Of a stretch of DNA of 64,000 nt, positions 36,649-48,266 are shown in pieces. The position numbers were made by a program, and so were the translations under genes. This stretch comes from Paragordius varius. Its lineage: Eukaryota > Nematomorpha. A model generated the notes under the pieces. The model ran no database searches. It was not told where the DNA came from and saw nothing but the letters and a program-made list of their open reading frames with translations. The stretch lies in assembly GCA_964247055.1 (NCBI GenBank), contig OZ176050.1:10540001-10604000 (forward strand). The letters run 5' to 3'. How positions within the stretch are numbered: position 1 is the stretch's first letter; each line of letters opens with the position of its first letter.

Positions 36649-38548
36649 TCTATATATTTATAAAAATGGAAAATGCTGGCTTTGTGATCTGGTACAGGAA
36701 AGCCGGTAGACCCATTCAAATCCAAACATTGAAAAAATATAATCATTAATGAATGCCCCGACAATAGCTTCGCCCTTTTTTTGAAATAAGCCCCCAGTTC
36801 AGGCCCACCCCGTGGGAAAAACGGTTTTTTTTTGAAAACAGAAGTCCACAAAAAACGTGTCTTTGAGAAAATTTTCCGGAGAACGTGTTGGTCCATTCTA
36901 TTTCAAATATGATTTTTAATATTTTAGATTGCGCCAAACATAGTCGAACTTTTTTGATTTAGGCCCTCTTTTTACCCGCTCCCCCCGTAAAATGCCACCT
37001 TTTTCAAAAAACAAAGTCCACAAAAATATTTTTTTAAATCTATTTTTCGACCAAGGTATGAGACCGTAAAAATTCAATATGGATTCCACGTATTCCCTGT
37101 TAAAAGGCAAAAACTTTAGTCAGGCGTTCCTTTGATGATAGCTGCTGGGTAAGGAGATACCCGCTAAAAACTGATTCCTCATGTAACTTTGTTATCTGTT
37201 TCCGGAAAACCGGTGAACCCAATCAAATCCAAATATCGAAAAAATATAATCATTAATGAATGTCCCGACAATAGCTTCGCCCTTTTTTTGAATTAGGTCC
37301 CCAGTTCGGGCCCACCCCGTGTGAAAAATGGGTTAAGTCAATTTTCCGGAGATCGTGTTGGACCATTCAACTTCAAATATGATTTTTGTTTACTTATTTT
37401 TGATCGCGCTGAACATAGTCGACTCACTTTTTTGATTTAGGCCCTCTTTTTACCCGCTACCCCGTAAAATGCAATTTTTTTCAAAAAAAAAACAAAGTCC
37501 ACAAAAATAATTTTTTGATTGTATTTTTTTGCCCACGGTATGAGACTGTAAAAATTCGAGGAAGATTTTTCGTATTGCCTGTTAAAAGGCAAAAATTTTA
37601 GTCAAGCGTTTCTTGGATGATAGATGCTGAGTAAGGAGTATCTATCATATGTATAGCATGTTAAAAGATATATGGATATTAAAACATTATTTATGGTAAT
37701 CTATATATTTATAAAAATGGAAAATGCTGGCTTTGTGATCTGGTACAGGAAAACCGGTAGACCCAATCAAATCCAAATATTGAAAAAATATAATCATTAA
37801 TAAATGTGTTGACAATAGCTTCGCCCTTTTTTTGAAATAGGCCCCCAGTTCGGGCCCACCCCGTATGAAAAACGTTTTTTGAAAACAGAAGTCCACAAAA
37901 ATCGTGTCTTTGAGACAATTTTCTGGAGAACGTGTTGGAACATTCAATTTCAAATATAATTTTTGTTATTTTTGATCGCGCCGAACATAGTCGAGCCGCT
38001 TTTTTGATTTAGGCCCTCCTTTTACCCGCTACCCCCGTAAAATGTCATTTTTTTCAAAAAACAAAGTCCACAAAAATAATTTTTAAAATCGATTTTTCGC
38101 CATAGGTATGAGACCGTAAAAATTCATTAAAGATTCCACGTATTCCCTGTTAAAAGGCAAAAATTTTAGTCAAGCGTTTCTATGATGATAGCTGCTGGGT
38201 AAGGAGCTACCCGCTAAAAACTAATTTTTCATGTAACTTTGTCTGTTTCCGGAAAAGCGGTGAACCCAATCAAATCCAAATATGGAAAAAATATAATCAT
38301 TAATGAATGCTCCGACAATAGCTTCGCCCTTTTTTGGAATTAGGTCCCCAGTTCAGGCCCACCCCGTGTGAAATATGGGTTAAGTCAATTTTTCGGAGAA
38401 CGTGTTGGACCTCTCGCTTTTTTAATTTAGTCCCACTTTTTACCCGCTTCCCCCGTAAAATGCCATTCCCCCCCTCCCCCCCCCCCCCCCCCCCCCAGAA
38501 GTCCGAAGGACTTCCTCGGGCTGCGTAGCAGCACGAGATTTACGCTAG
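36649..38548 (+). mobile_element. Full-length non-autonomous Helitron with internal tandem units
   Basis: The 5' end is TCTATATATTTATAAAAATG, preceded by A. The 3' end has the hairpin GCTGCGTAGCAGC, then 12 bases, then CTAG, followed by T. So the element sits between A and T with no target duplication, which is the Helitron rule. The body holds four diverged units of about 400-550 bp and a second internal 5' end at 37700, suggesting a partial tandem copy. A poly-C run (38466-38496) precedes the hairpin. No Rep or helicase is encoded. The terminal hairpin and CTAR end are shared with the coding Helitron ending at 56865, the likely source of the transposition machinery. Confidence 0.85.
38466..38496. 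repeat. Poly-C tract inside the Helitron
   Basis: About 30 bases, nearly all C, next to the 3' terminal hairpin. Striking in such AT-rich DNA. Its length may be unreliable in the assembly. Confidence 0.8.
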
Positions 38549-39338
38549 TATTTAATATAATAAAAATATTGTACAGAAGTAAAATGATTTTGTGTAGTTA
38601 GGTAGAAACTTTGGCATTTATTTTGGGTCTTCAAGACAAAACTAGTCCTATTTATTGGGCTTAGGCTATACCAATTAGGTATAACCATCAAACATTTAAC
38701 CTTGCATACATTAAGCTTGTTAATCGAATATTGGCAATTGATATGGAATTTATGGAAGCAAAATAAAAAGCAAACCCATAGTTTAGACATTTTAAAATTT
38801 TAAAAATCAGTATTATTGTATGGGAAGGCAAATTTAATACTGATTTGAAGGCTTAAGATAATAAGAAAACGAGTTCTATGAAGGCTTAAATCTCTATATT
38901 GACCGTAAAATATATAAATTATGTCATAAATATGCATGAACTTCTCAAAAAACGAAAGCTCAAATCGCTACGGACCTTAACAAATATTGGATTTTTATGA
39001 CGTTAATAATAAGTTTTCGATTTTATCAGTTTTTGATATTTTAGTGATTTATGAAAATAATAAACTATAATTGATAAGCCCATATCTCATTTAATGTTTC
39101 AAATTTCATTTAATTATTAGAATTATTTCTACATAGGGTTTTTAATATAATGCACTCATTTTTGGGAATTCGTAATTTATTTTAAATATAAAATTATAAA
39201 AGCCTCTGTATTTAAAGAAAGGGCATTTGAGCGTTACTATTTAACAATTTTTTTTTAACCATACAAATAAATAAAATTATTTTGCAATTTAATCGATTGT
39301 TGGTAGTTTTTTTTGATAATCGTTAATTTTTACGTAAA
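38549..39338. other. Upstream region of the tyrosine kinase gene
   Basis: No repeat family or gene recognised. It must contain the promoter of the kinase gene, for which no clear motif is visible. Confidence 0.4.
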
Positions 39339-42300
39339 ATGGGTTCTGATAAAGCACAAGATGTTCAACCTCCAAGGATGTCACATTCTTTTGTACTTAT
39401 GGGAGTTGGTAATTTATATAAATTGCAAATTCTGTTAAAGAATGATAAATATCTATAATTTATAATAAAATTTAGCTTATATATGCGTATAAAGTAAAAT
39501 TAGTTTTTAATTTTGGACTTTTATTTAAAAATTTTTTTTACCAAAAATACATATAGTTTAATGGATAAGTTACTAGGTAACTCTTTTCAAAACAATGGTT
39601 CAGCAAACCCTCCGTTTGAAAGGTACCATTGTGTAATATTAGCTTAATTGCATAATCATAATATTTAGTAAGGAGTAAATGATTAAAGCTAATAAGTTTT
39701 TACGTAATTAAACCTTATCACTTCGAATGGGGTATCTAAATATCTTAGACCATATTTAAATTGATAATTTTAAAAAACTGAAAGAAACGTTTCAAATTTA
39801 AATTATGCTTCTATTCCAATAAAAATTATATAAATAAGACAAATTATCTAAGTAAAATTTAGTTTTGAAAAAAAATTCCGTATCAAACCACTTCGACGCC
39901 ATTTTTATTTTACAACATTTTTGCAAAATATCGCGTTATTTAATCTAATGCCAAAATTAAATGTACTTTTTAATTGAAATCACATTCAATATTGATATAA
40001 ACACAAAAAGTGGTTTATTTTGCATTATGCACACATGTAATAGCTAGATTTTTACCTTTATGTTTTTTACCTCTTTATAAGTTATATTAAGTATTTGTGA
40101 ATAAGTTTTTATATTTCGGTTCATTGATGTTATACAAGTGCAAACTTTTGCATGATTTAATTTTTTCCTTATTATTTGAAATATTTAATTTTAAACAAGC
40201 CTGGATACAACTCCCCAATTTAAATCGAAGGACTGGAATGAATGTGTTGTGTCCAAGTGTTAACACATTCAAAATAAAAAAAATTATTTTAAGGAGCACT
40301 AGTTTTGATTTTGGGCGTGTTTAGCGTTTCTGCCATAGTTGTTTCACGAGGGACAAATAGTAGATTATTTCCAAAGAATCCAATTTATGCCAAAATGATC
40401 AATCAAAGCATTCCACTTGTCTGCATAATTAGCTTCGGAGGAATATTGTGTTTCATTTTCGGTGGCGTGATGTTTGCATACGAGGTAAAAATATTTTACC
40501 GTAAGAATACTGTTTATAATTTGAAGTGCAATTTTCTAGTACTAAATATACATTAATTTATTATTCAATTTATAAATCACGTATTTAAAATTGATATCCA
40601 TGAAAAATAATTATTAAGAGGCTGTCACAGCAGAGTTGTTATTGGTGTAGTAAGCGGTTAAAACAAATCATCATCTTTCAAAAAATAAATAAAATATTTT
40701 TTATGGCCATCTGTATATGTCGATTATTTCATAGAAAAAACAAAAGGAAAAAGAGGAGCATCAAGAAATTCAAATCGTCAGAACTAAAGGTAATGCAGAA
40801 TCATTGGCTGATAATAAGAAACCAGAAGAGATAAAATTACTAACTAGTAAAGCATACAAAGGGGCAACCATAACAATTCCAAATGTTAGCGGTTCAGGAG
40901 CGCCTTCACCCACCTCACCAATGGAGAAATTAGCGGAAGATCCGTGGTGGATTTCATGGGAACATATGAGTTTAGAAAGTCAAATTCTAGGTAAGGGTAA
41001 CTTTGGACAGGTACAGAAGGGAACTGTATTCGATAAAAAAACGGGCCAAACGCAAGTTGCAGCCATTAAGACTATGAGAACCACAAAAGGTATTTTATGT
41101 CGTATACCAAGTGACATTTTAAATGTCGATATTTTCCAATCGTTAACCTTAGATTTTGAAACTTATTGACTCTAAGTTAATATAATATGAGTTTTATTAA
41201 ATAAGAAAAACATAATGTAGACATTTTGAAAATGAAACCATGCCTCCAAAATTGTTTTTAATACAAGTAGCATATTTAAGAATGCAATAAATAAATAAAA
41301 ATTCTTTTCCTGGTTATCATATCAAAAAATTGTTTAAGAATTTTATCGGATTAGGAAACAAAAACGCTGAAGAAGCATACGAGCTAATGGTTGCCGAAAT
41401 GGAGATTATGAAAAAAATTGGTTACCATCCAAACATTGTTAATTTGCTTGGATATTGTGAACATGATGGTACTTTTTAAATATTTTAGATTGTTGACTTA
41501 ATTCAGCCTTGAGTAGGCCCAAAAACCTAAATTAAATTACGTTCTGGCAGCAGTATTTTATAAAAGAATTTGATTAGAATAAAAGCAATGGAAAATAAAC
41601 CCTGAAATATCAAATTAAACAATTTTTAAGATTCAAATATATCGGCGAATCCATAAATATTCCATTGTTTTAAAGAAGAATTAGAGGCCGAATCAATAAG
41701 TCATTTTGGTATACAGTAAGATTGATAAAGAATTATCACGAAAAAGCAAATGAATGTTCAAATGAAGAAAATGATTAGCACATGGTTAAAAAATAAATGT
41801 AAGTAGATGCAGCAGAAAATCATCAAGGGTCGTATATGGGGTATTTATTACATATTTTTAATCATGTGCTAATCATTTTCTTTTGGATATTTATTCGTTT
41901 ATTCTAGAAAATCATTTATTAATCTCATATATATATATTACTACAAAAAAGGATTTTTTTAACTGTTTTGTGATTAGTACTTTTATACTAAAATTCAATG
42001 CAATTAAGTAATATTTTGGATAAGAGATAAAATTATTTTAACTGACAAGGAAACTAAATTAAAAATCCATATTGTGTTTTAGGGTCATTGTTTGTAGCCA
42101 TTGAATTTGCACCTTACGGCGATCTAAAAACTTTCCTTAAAAAGGCTAAACAAACCAAGCAGGATATGGAAAAGAAAGGAGAGAAGGGAGATCCTTTATC
42201 GGTGACGCAAATGTTAAAATTTGCTCTGGATGTCGCCAAGGGCATGGAACACTTGGCTAAACATGGGGTAAGTATCTATTTATTTATAAAAAAATAATAT

Positions 42301-42569
42301 TTACTTAAAAATATAAAATACATAAGAAAAAATTTACGATTTTGTACTAAACCTTTACATTTTTAAAGTTACGAGTTATAAAATAATTTCTTATGCAAAT
42401 TAATAAAAAATATTCATCCTAATATAGATAATTCATCGAGATTTAGCCGCACGCAATATTTTATTAGCGGAAGGTTCATACGGGCTAACTACCGTGGCAA
42501 AAGTCGCAGATTTCGGATTAGCGAGAGATATGTCAGCCGTTTATGGAATATATGTCAAGGAATCAAAGG

Positions 42570-42605
<36 letters not shown>

Positions 42606-43343
42606 GATTTATTTATAGAATAAAATCTCTTGAGCTAATTTTTGTTATCTCCTTTTTTTGTTTCCCCCTTTTTGGGCAATATTTTGGATTAGATCATTTT
42701 AAATTTAAAGACATACTCGAAAATCTTTCTTTATGGTAACAATTACCTTTTTTGTAAAAATGTTGCATTCTTAACCAAATATTATTTTTTTGAATATTAT
42801 GGTTTTATTGAAAAATTTTGATGCGCCGTGTTTTCCAACAAGTGTATATATTTTCATTAAAAATGAATATATCGAATTTAAATTTTAGACAGGAGAATTA
42901 CCGATAAGATGGACAGCACCAGAGGCTATTTTCGATCATGTGTTCACAGAAAAATCTGATGTATGGGCCTTTGGGATAATGTTATGGGAAATCGTAACTT
43001 TGGGTCAAAATCCTTACCCTGAGATTCAACAAAATGCCGATTTCTACAATAGGCTGAAATTGGGTTATCGTATGGATAAACCACCAAACTGTGACGATGA
43101 TATGTAATTTTTTGGTTTCTTTTGGTATCATTTCAAAACAATCCCCCCAATTTATATAAAGATGAATGAATAATACATATATGTTTATATAATTCTAGTT
43201 TTCAAGTAATGCGTTGGTGCTGGAAAACTGCGCCCTCAGAACGACCAACATTCGCCCTTTTGAAGAAGCATTTGGATAAAATGCTAACTCTCAGACACGC
43301 TCAAAAGTATATATCTGAGGAAGGGAGTTTTAAAAATGTGTAA
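39339..43343 (+). CDS. Receptor-like protein tyrosine kinase with two N-terminal membrane segments (eight exons, 464 aa)
   Basis: Exons: 39339-39408, 40303-40484, 40747-41089, 41355-41468, 42083-42267, 42428-42568, 42889-43103, 43199-43343. All phases agree and 1395 nt end in TAA. Residues 18-37 and 60-83 are two strong membrane segments separated by a 22-residue loop with an NQS glycosylation site. There is no signal peptide or ectodomain. After a Lys/Glu and Ser/Pro linker the kinase has every key element: GKGNFGQV loop (166-173), AAIK lysine (192), alphaC Glu in [18 protein letters not shown], two activation-loop tyrosines (AVYGIYV) and [11 protein letters not shown]. The last two mark it as receptor-class tyrosine kinase. 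It looks catalytically competent. It may be an ectodomain-less receptor relative; partners are unknown. MITE B copy 4 lies in intron 1. Confidence 0.85.
39721..40230 (+). mobile_element. MITE family B, copy 4, in intron 1 of the kinase gene
   Basis: It starts 'cttcgaatggggtatctaaa' and ends 'ccccaatttaaatcgaag', colinear with copy 2 throughout ('ccacttcgacgccatttt'). It ends 72 bp before exon 2. Confidence 0.75.
41755..41890. repeat. Hairpin in an intron of the kinase gene
   Basis: 'gaaaatgattagcacatggt' near 41766 is inverted as 'catgtgctaatcattttc' near 41864, with further weaker pairing outside. Probably a small MITE remnant. Confidence 0.5.
42569..42601. repeat. TA microsatellite fused to a splice donor
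   Basis: A (TA)n run starts within the donor of kinase exon 6 (GTAATATATA...). Confidence 0.85.
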
Positions 43344-43371
43344 AGCCAATATTTATATTAAGTATAAGTGA

Positions 43372-43377
43372 AATAAA
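43372..43377 (+). promoter_or_regulatory. Polyadenylation signal AATAAA of the kinase gene
   Basis: It lies 29 nt after the stop codon. The convergent RPN8-like remnant ends about 14 nt further on. Confidence 0.5.
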
Positions 43378-43390
43378 GGAAACACCTAAT

Positions 43391-44197
43391 TTATATATTT
43401 TTGGAGGTTGTATTCGTCTCTTTTGCTGAGCCTTTTGCTTTTTTAACGTCCTCAAGGGTATTTTTTGGGTTTTCAATTTCATCTTTTTAAAATTCCTTCT
43501 TTTCCTCATCTCTAATTATAATCATGATTACCAAATAAATCCAAAAAGCTCATAAATACATATATGAGTAATTTGATCGTTTATCAAATTATTAAGCGAG
43601 AGTATGGAACGTATCGTTTTCATCAGATTTGGTTAAAATAATCGGGTACAGTAATGTCTGGCAAAAGATTCAAGATATCTAAAAGGATGTATAAAATTTG
43701 ATGATTCGGGGCCATATTTTCTATAAATTGTACAAAAAATATATATAATTTACCATCAAATTCGTTGAAAATATTACTAATTCAGTGTTTCTGTTACCTT
43801 TTATAATTGAATTTGTATTCTATTTAAAAATATTGTCATACTAGAAACATTCAAAAATATTTTTAATAGTTTTATTCAATACTTCAAATTTACTATTTAA
43901 CAAATAAGTCATTATTAATTAGCCCACCAGAATTATAAATTAATTAGCTATATAAAAAAAATCTTTTAATTTAGAAAGTAAAAAATTAGCTTGAATAACT
44001 TGTAAGTAAAAAGAAATAGTTTTTAACTTTTCTTCCAAGCCCTTGAGACCCAGGAATTGGTAGGTAATGCGTTGCGAAAGAGTCCCAGCATTGCTTTCCT
44101 TAATATCCCGGAGTAAATGTTCAACGCCCACTTCTTCGGCTTCCTCAGCAATCTCCGAAGGAATATGTTGGAAAGTTTTGCTTGATGGCGTACCATC
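43391..44197 (-). pseudogene. PSMD7: 3' half of 26S proteasome subunit RPN8/PSMD7, probably a pseudogene
   Basis: RPN8 is the MPN-fold partner of RPN11 in the proteasome lid. Reading the minus strand, 44197-44000 is a well-kept exon: [46 protein letters not shown]. After an intron, 43720 onward gives NHQILYILLDILNLLPDI, matching the family's NHQIIYQLQDVFNLLPD. Then the frame shifts, some dozen residues of the family (around MVVVYLASL) are missing, and RSILSLNNLIND appears in another frame. A last piece from 43512 resembles the charged C-terminal tail (RDEEKKE) but has an early stop. The whole MPN half is absent; hAT ends and a LINE lie where it should be. The exon/intron layout shows a decayed gene copy, not a retrocopy. 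A live gene with misassembled ends is possible. Confidence 0.7.
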
Positions 44198-44404
44198 CTA
44201 TAAAATTATAAAATTGTGTAAAATAAAAAAATTTAAATTAAATAAATTGAGTGCCTAGTCTGATCGCTAAACAATTTAATGCGCCGAATAAAATACATTT
44301 TATCTTAATACCGACAACCGACAAACATCGTATAGCTTTTGAACACATATGCAAGTATTAATAAAAAATTACACTAATAAAATAAATGAATAATTTAGCT
44401 AAAT

Positions 44405-44640
44405 TATAGAGCCGCCGGGGCCTGTAGGTCGCGGTTTGAGTACCACTCTGCCGTATAATGTTATATATATTGCAGTAAAAAATATCAAAATGAAACAGCC
44501 AATTTGTTAGCTCTTTAAATTAACGGTACTTTCCAAAAAACTTTGGAGGGTCCTAATAAGTGCATTAAAATTTAATAAATATTTTCATAAAAAGCTCTTA
44601 TAAGCCCGCGGTTTGAGTATGATAGCTTTATTTTTCTCTA
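44405..44640 (-). mobile_element. hAT terminal fragments
   Basis: 'gtcgcggtttgagtaccact' at about 44430 and 'cccgcggtttgagtatgat' at about 44605 are reverse forms of the end seen at 59907 ('cagtgatactcaaaccgcgg'). Both face the same way, so these are two right-hand ends, one possibly nested. No transposase lies between them. Confidence 0.5.
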
Positions 44641-46270
44641 ATGGCAACAAAATATTCACCTCCCCGTGGTGTTGGCTGGGGCATGAAAATGCGCTAATGG
44701 CAAAGGCCAGTGTTCTAATAATCTGGTAAATCATTAGTTGTACACAAGGTCATGTGTTACGTAAAAAATCGCCTCAATAAGCCATGAAGTATTAATAATA
44801 TGAATATGAAAGAATACTAAAACCTTACAACTATCTCACATAACAATAATAAACCAATTTATAATTAATTGATAATATACATTATTATACACTTTATACC
44901 AAAATAACTTGGATAATAATAAAACAGTTCTGAAATTTGCCATATGGAATGTGAGTACCTTTGTTAACAAAATATTAATGGTAACAAACATTCTTAACCA
45001 AAACTAGATAGATATATGTTGCATCCAAGAAACCAGATTGAAAGGGGAGAGATTAAAAAGCTTAGACGAATACACGTTAACGACAAAGGTCAAGGTGATG
45101 TTGCGTTCATAAAAACAACTATCGTGATAACATCATTAAAAAAAGACATAATCCAGGAATGATTAAAATGAAAATTTTGATGAATGATATTGTAATAAAT
45201 ATTGTTTCAACTTACGCATCTCATTCAGGTCTAAGCAAAACATTAAAAACGAATAGGCCTCTATGATTTGATGAACATTCTTCTAGCCAACAAACTTTTG
45301 TTGATGATGATTTCAATTGCCATATTAGTAATGATAGCAATGATTACCATGGCGTTCATTTTGGAAGTGGTATTGGTATTCTCGATAAGATGGGTGAGAG
45401 TTTACTAGAGTTTCGTAATGCAATCCATTATAGTTGCCAGTACCTATTTAAAGAAAAAACCAATCAGCATATAACATATAATTCTGGAGATAGACTTCAT
45501 ATTTATTCCAAAAAACATAACCCTAAAACATACTATCAAACCTTATACCAAAACAAGCTAACAACAGCTTTGATAATTATTGAGAAAATTTGTGGACCCT
45601 AGTTCAAACACAAAAAATCAATAGAGCAGAATTAAATACCCAAAATTACTACCTGAATATATTTAAAACACAGATTTACCAATGTCGAAATCTTATGGCA
45701 AAACTTTGGATCCACTATTCTTGCATCTGCTAAAAAAACGTTGCGGCGTTACAAAACCTATGAGAAAACGGAGAAATTGGCGGTGGAAACATTATATGAA
45801 ACCATTGTTGCGCGAAAAATGTGAAGCCTATAATAAATGGAAAATTTCCAAAAATAATGATGATAAAAAGTTTATAATGATAAAAAACGAGGTGTTTAAA
45901 AGGTCATTCGTGGCGCCGTCAATGAAAATCTGTTAAAATCGCCGAAAGTTTAGAAAAAGATAACCAAATTTTTAAAAGACACAAAAACCTTAATAATAGT
46001 AAACAAAGATGGTAAACCCTTAAATTAAATATGATAATAAAATAACAAATCCCTCAAAAGTCAAAGAAATTTGAAAAAAATCTTAGAAAAACAACTCAAC
46101 CAAGTAAATCCGACCAAACATTATACGGTTACACCAGTAGCTGATCCCATACAAAATATCACCATAGATGAAGTCACAACTGCAATCAATAAATTCATAG
46201 GCGAAAAAGGGTAAGGAAGTATAAAGATAGTTTTAAATAAATCTGTGATCGACTACCTTACAGGGTAATA
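44641..46270 (+). mobile_element. Decayed RTE-like LINE (second copy)
   Basis: At about 44935-45090 the endonuclease start reads KFAIWNVSTF and, further on, DICCIQETRLKGERL, the apurinic-endonuclease signature of these LINEs. At 45690-45935 KRRNWRWKHYMKPLL and KCEAYNKWKI match the linker region upstream of reverse transcriptase. At about 46130-46210 VADPIQNITIDEVTTAINKF corresponds to the segment just before the RT domain. The frame is broken many times and the RT itself is missing. Older than the LINE at 15250. Confidence 0.65.
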
Positions 46271-47789
46271 AAGTGTTACGTTATAACACATGGTTATGAC
46301 TTAATATTAACTGAAATTATTATTTTTAAATTATCAATATTACACTTGAAATAAATTTATGATGAAATAAACTCTTTACGTGTTTTAATGGTGAAGCCTT
46401 TAGCGTTTATTATAAAATGAAGATTCGGAAATTTTTAACAAGATTAATACTTAAATCTTAATAATATATTTGAGAATCACTTTGCCGTTCACGGAATTGA
46501 TAAATTTAGCATATTTTTATATGCACAATATTCGCAGAGTTTTTCTAAATAATTATCCTCTTTTGTATCACCCAAGAATAGGTTAATTAGCCAAAGATTC
46601 TCAATAAAACAGCTTAAAGCATTAATAAGGGTTTAAATTATATATAAAACCTAAATTATATACATAAATAGTTTCCAAAATAAATCCACATTTTTGAATT
46701 TGTCAAGTGTGGCCCACCATACTTGCAAAATCTTTGAGTTTCACTTGATCATATGATTTTTATCAACCAAATCAATTTTTCTTTAACTTAAGTCGTTTAA
46801 TGTTAAATTTTTTTGTCACACGAAAGCAAGCCATGACTTGACTTGCAAGTCAAGTAATAAAATTTTTTTATCACCCCACCCAATGTGTGGGCATCTATTT
46901 AAGGAAGAAATACAATTTTAATTATATATAGCTATTTTTAAAAATAGAACTAGGCAGTTATGATGCTGCTTTCTGCAGTTTTCTCAAACATGCCAGGAAA
47001 GTGATTTCACCGGATATTTGGTTAGATAACGCCCCAATACGCCATGCGAAATTTATTATTTATGCTTCCTTATAGTCGCCAAATTAAAAATTTCTTTGTC
47101 AAAATAAAAAAGACAGAAAAGTCGCCATTTTAAGAATGTGAAAGATTTGATTAAAATTATAATTCAAATTCTTAAAAATAATGAGCAATATTTATCTTTT
47201 TAAATATTATGAGCATACCAAAAAATTGTAAAATATGTTGGGATAAACTCCCACTAGAACCAGAAAATAACTATAGATAACTAAATGATTTATATTACCA
47301 TTTTTTATAATTTTCTCTTTGTCTAATTTTAGGGTACTATATATTATATATATATGTATGTATAAACGGCACTGTAAAAAGTTAAAAACTGTTAATTTCC
47401 TAAATATCTATATTTTAGTTTATTATTTAGGTTAATAATATGCCATCTAGTTAATGATTAATATAATCACGTATTAATACTATTACTTTTATACATACAA
47501 TCCTACTGACAAACAGAAATAAATGCATCATTTAATAATACCTCAGATTTTTAATTAAAATATTAGTCTATCGACAATTTCAAGTTATATTAAGTTGTGT
47601 TGTTAACATAAAAATCATTTAAAAGATGAAGTTAAACACATTTTGATAAGAAATCTGAGGAGATAGAAATGTTCACCATGGAATTATATGGAAAAAAAAA
47701 ATTAGAATGTTTATTTAATCGTTTTCACCATGCTTCAAAATGCTGTGAATTACATTTCTTTACGGCAATTTTGCGTTTAGTTTAAGAGA
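46271..47789. other. AT-rich intergenic DNA with a perfect 18-bp palindrome
   Basis: No gene or known repeat. CTTGACTTGCAAGTCAAG at 46837-46854 is a perfect palindrome of unknown meaning. Confidence 0.4.
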
Positions 47790-48030
47790 ACTTGCTTATT
47801 TTAGACGTATCAGAAATTTTAGATTTTCGGACGCCATATCTTAAAAATTTTATAAAATATATTTTGAAATATTTTTATTTAGCATAATGTTGTAAAATTT
47901 GGCCATTTTCTGATATGAAGCAACTACCACATAAGCGGTAATAACTTTCCTATATCACTCGTAAGGCTCAAAACCAAAAGCACCATGATAATTCTGATTT
48001 ATCAGAATATATATATACATAACATATATG
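47790..48030 (+). repeat. Dispersed repeat family A, copy 7
   Basis: 'ccacataagcggtaataact', 'cactcgtaaggctc' and 'aaaaccaaaagcaccatgat' match the family 3' part. Confidence 0.55.
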
Positions 48031-48266
48031 GATATTTTTTAAACCCTCCAAAATTTTATGCGAGGTGTAAACAACCACAGACAAATTTCTATGTTGTCCA
48101 ATGTTTTAATTTATTTCTAAATAAATTGTATTATATTACCGAACTTTGAGTAATCCAGATCACAATCGGCAAAAATGTATATTTTATATATAACATATAT
48201 AAAGCCCACAAAAATACTGTTGTTGTTACAGCTAAGATGCTGGTAAATTTGTCGCTAGTTCGTAAG

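Noticed and set aside
38466-38496. Poly-C as vector or adaptor contamination
   Set aside because: Flanked on both sides by Helitron sequence that continues to a proper 3' end, and the other family member also has a C-rich stretch before its hairpin.
36567-38528. Several 60-110 codon frames in the array at 36.6-38.5 kb
   Set aside because: They lie within diverged Helitron units, and equivalents in other units are shifted or stopped; not conserved as protein.
44405-44460. tRNA gene (GC-rich, 'ggtcgcggtttgagtacc')
   Set aside because: It is the inverse of the hAT end at 59907; no clover-leaf.
45390-45602. 70-codon frame as host gene
   Set aside because: Lies between endonuclease and linker blocks of a decayed LINE and belongs to it.
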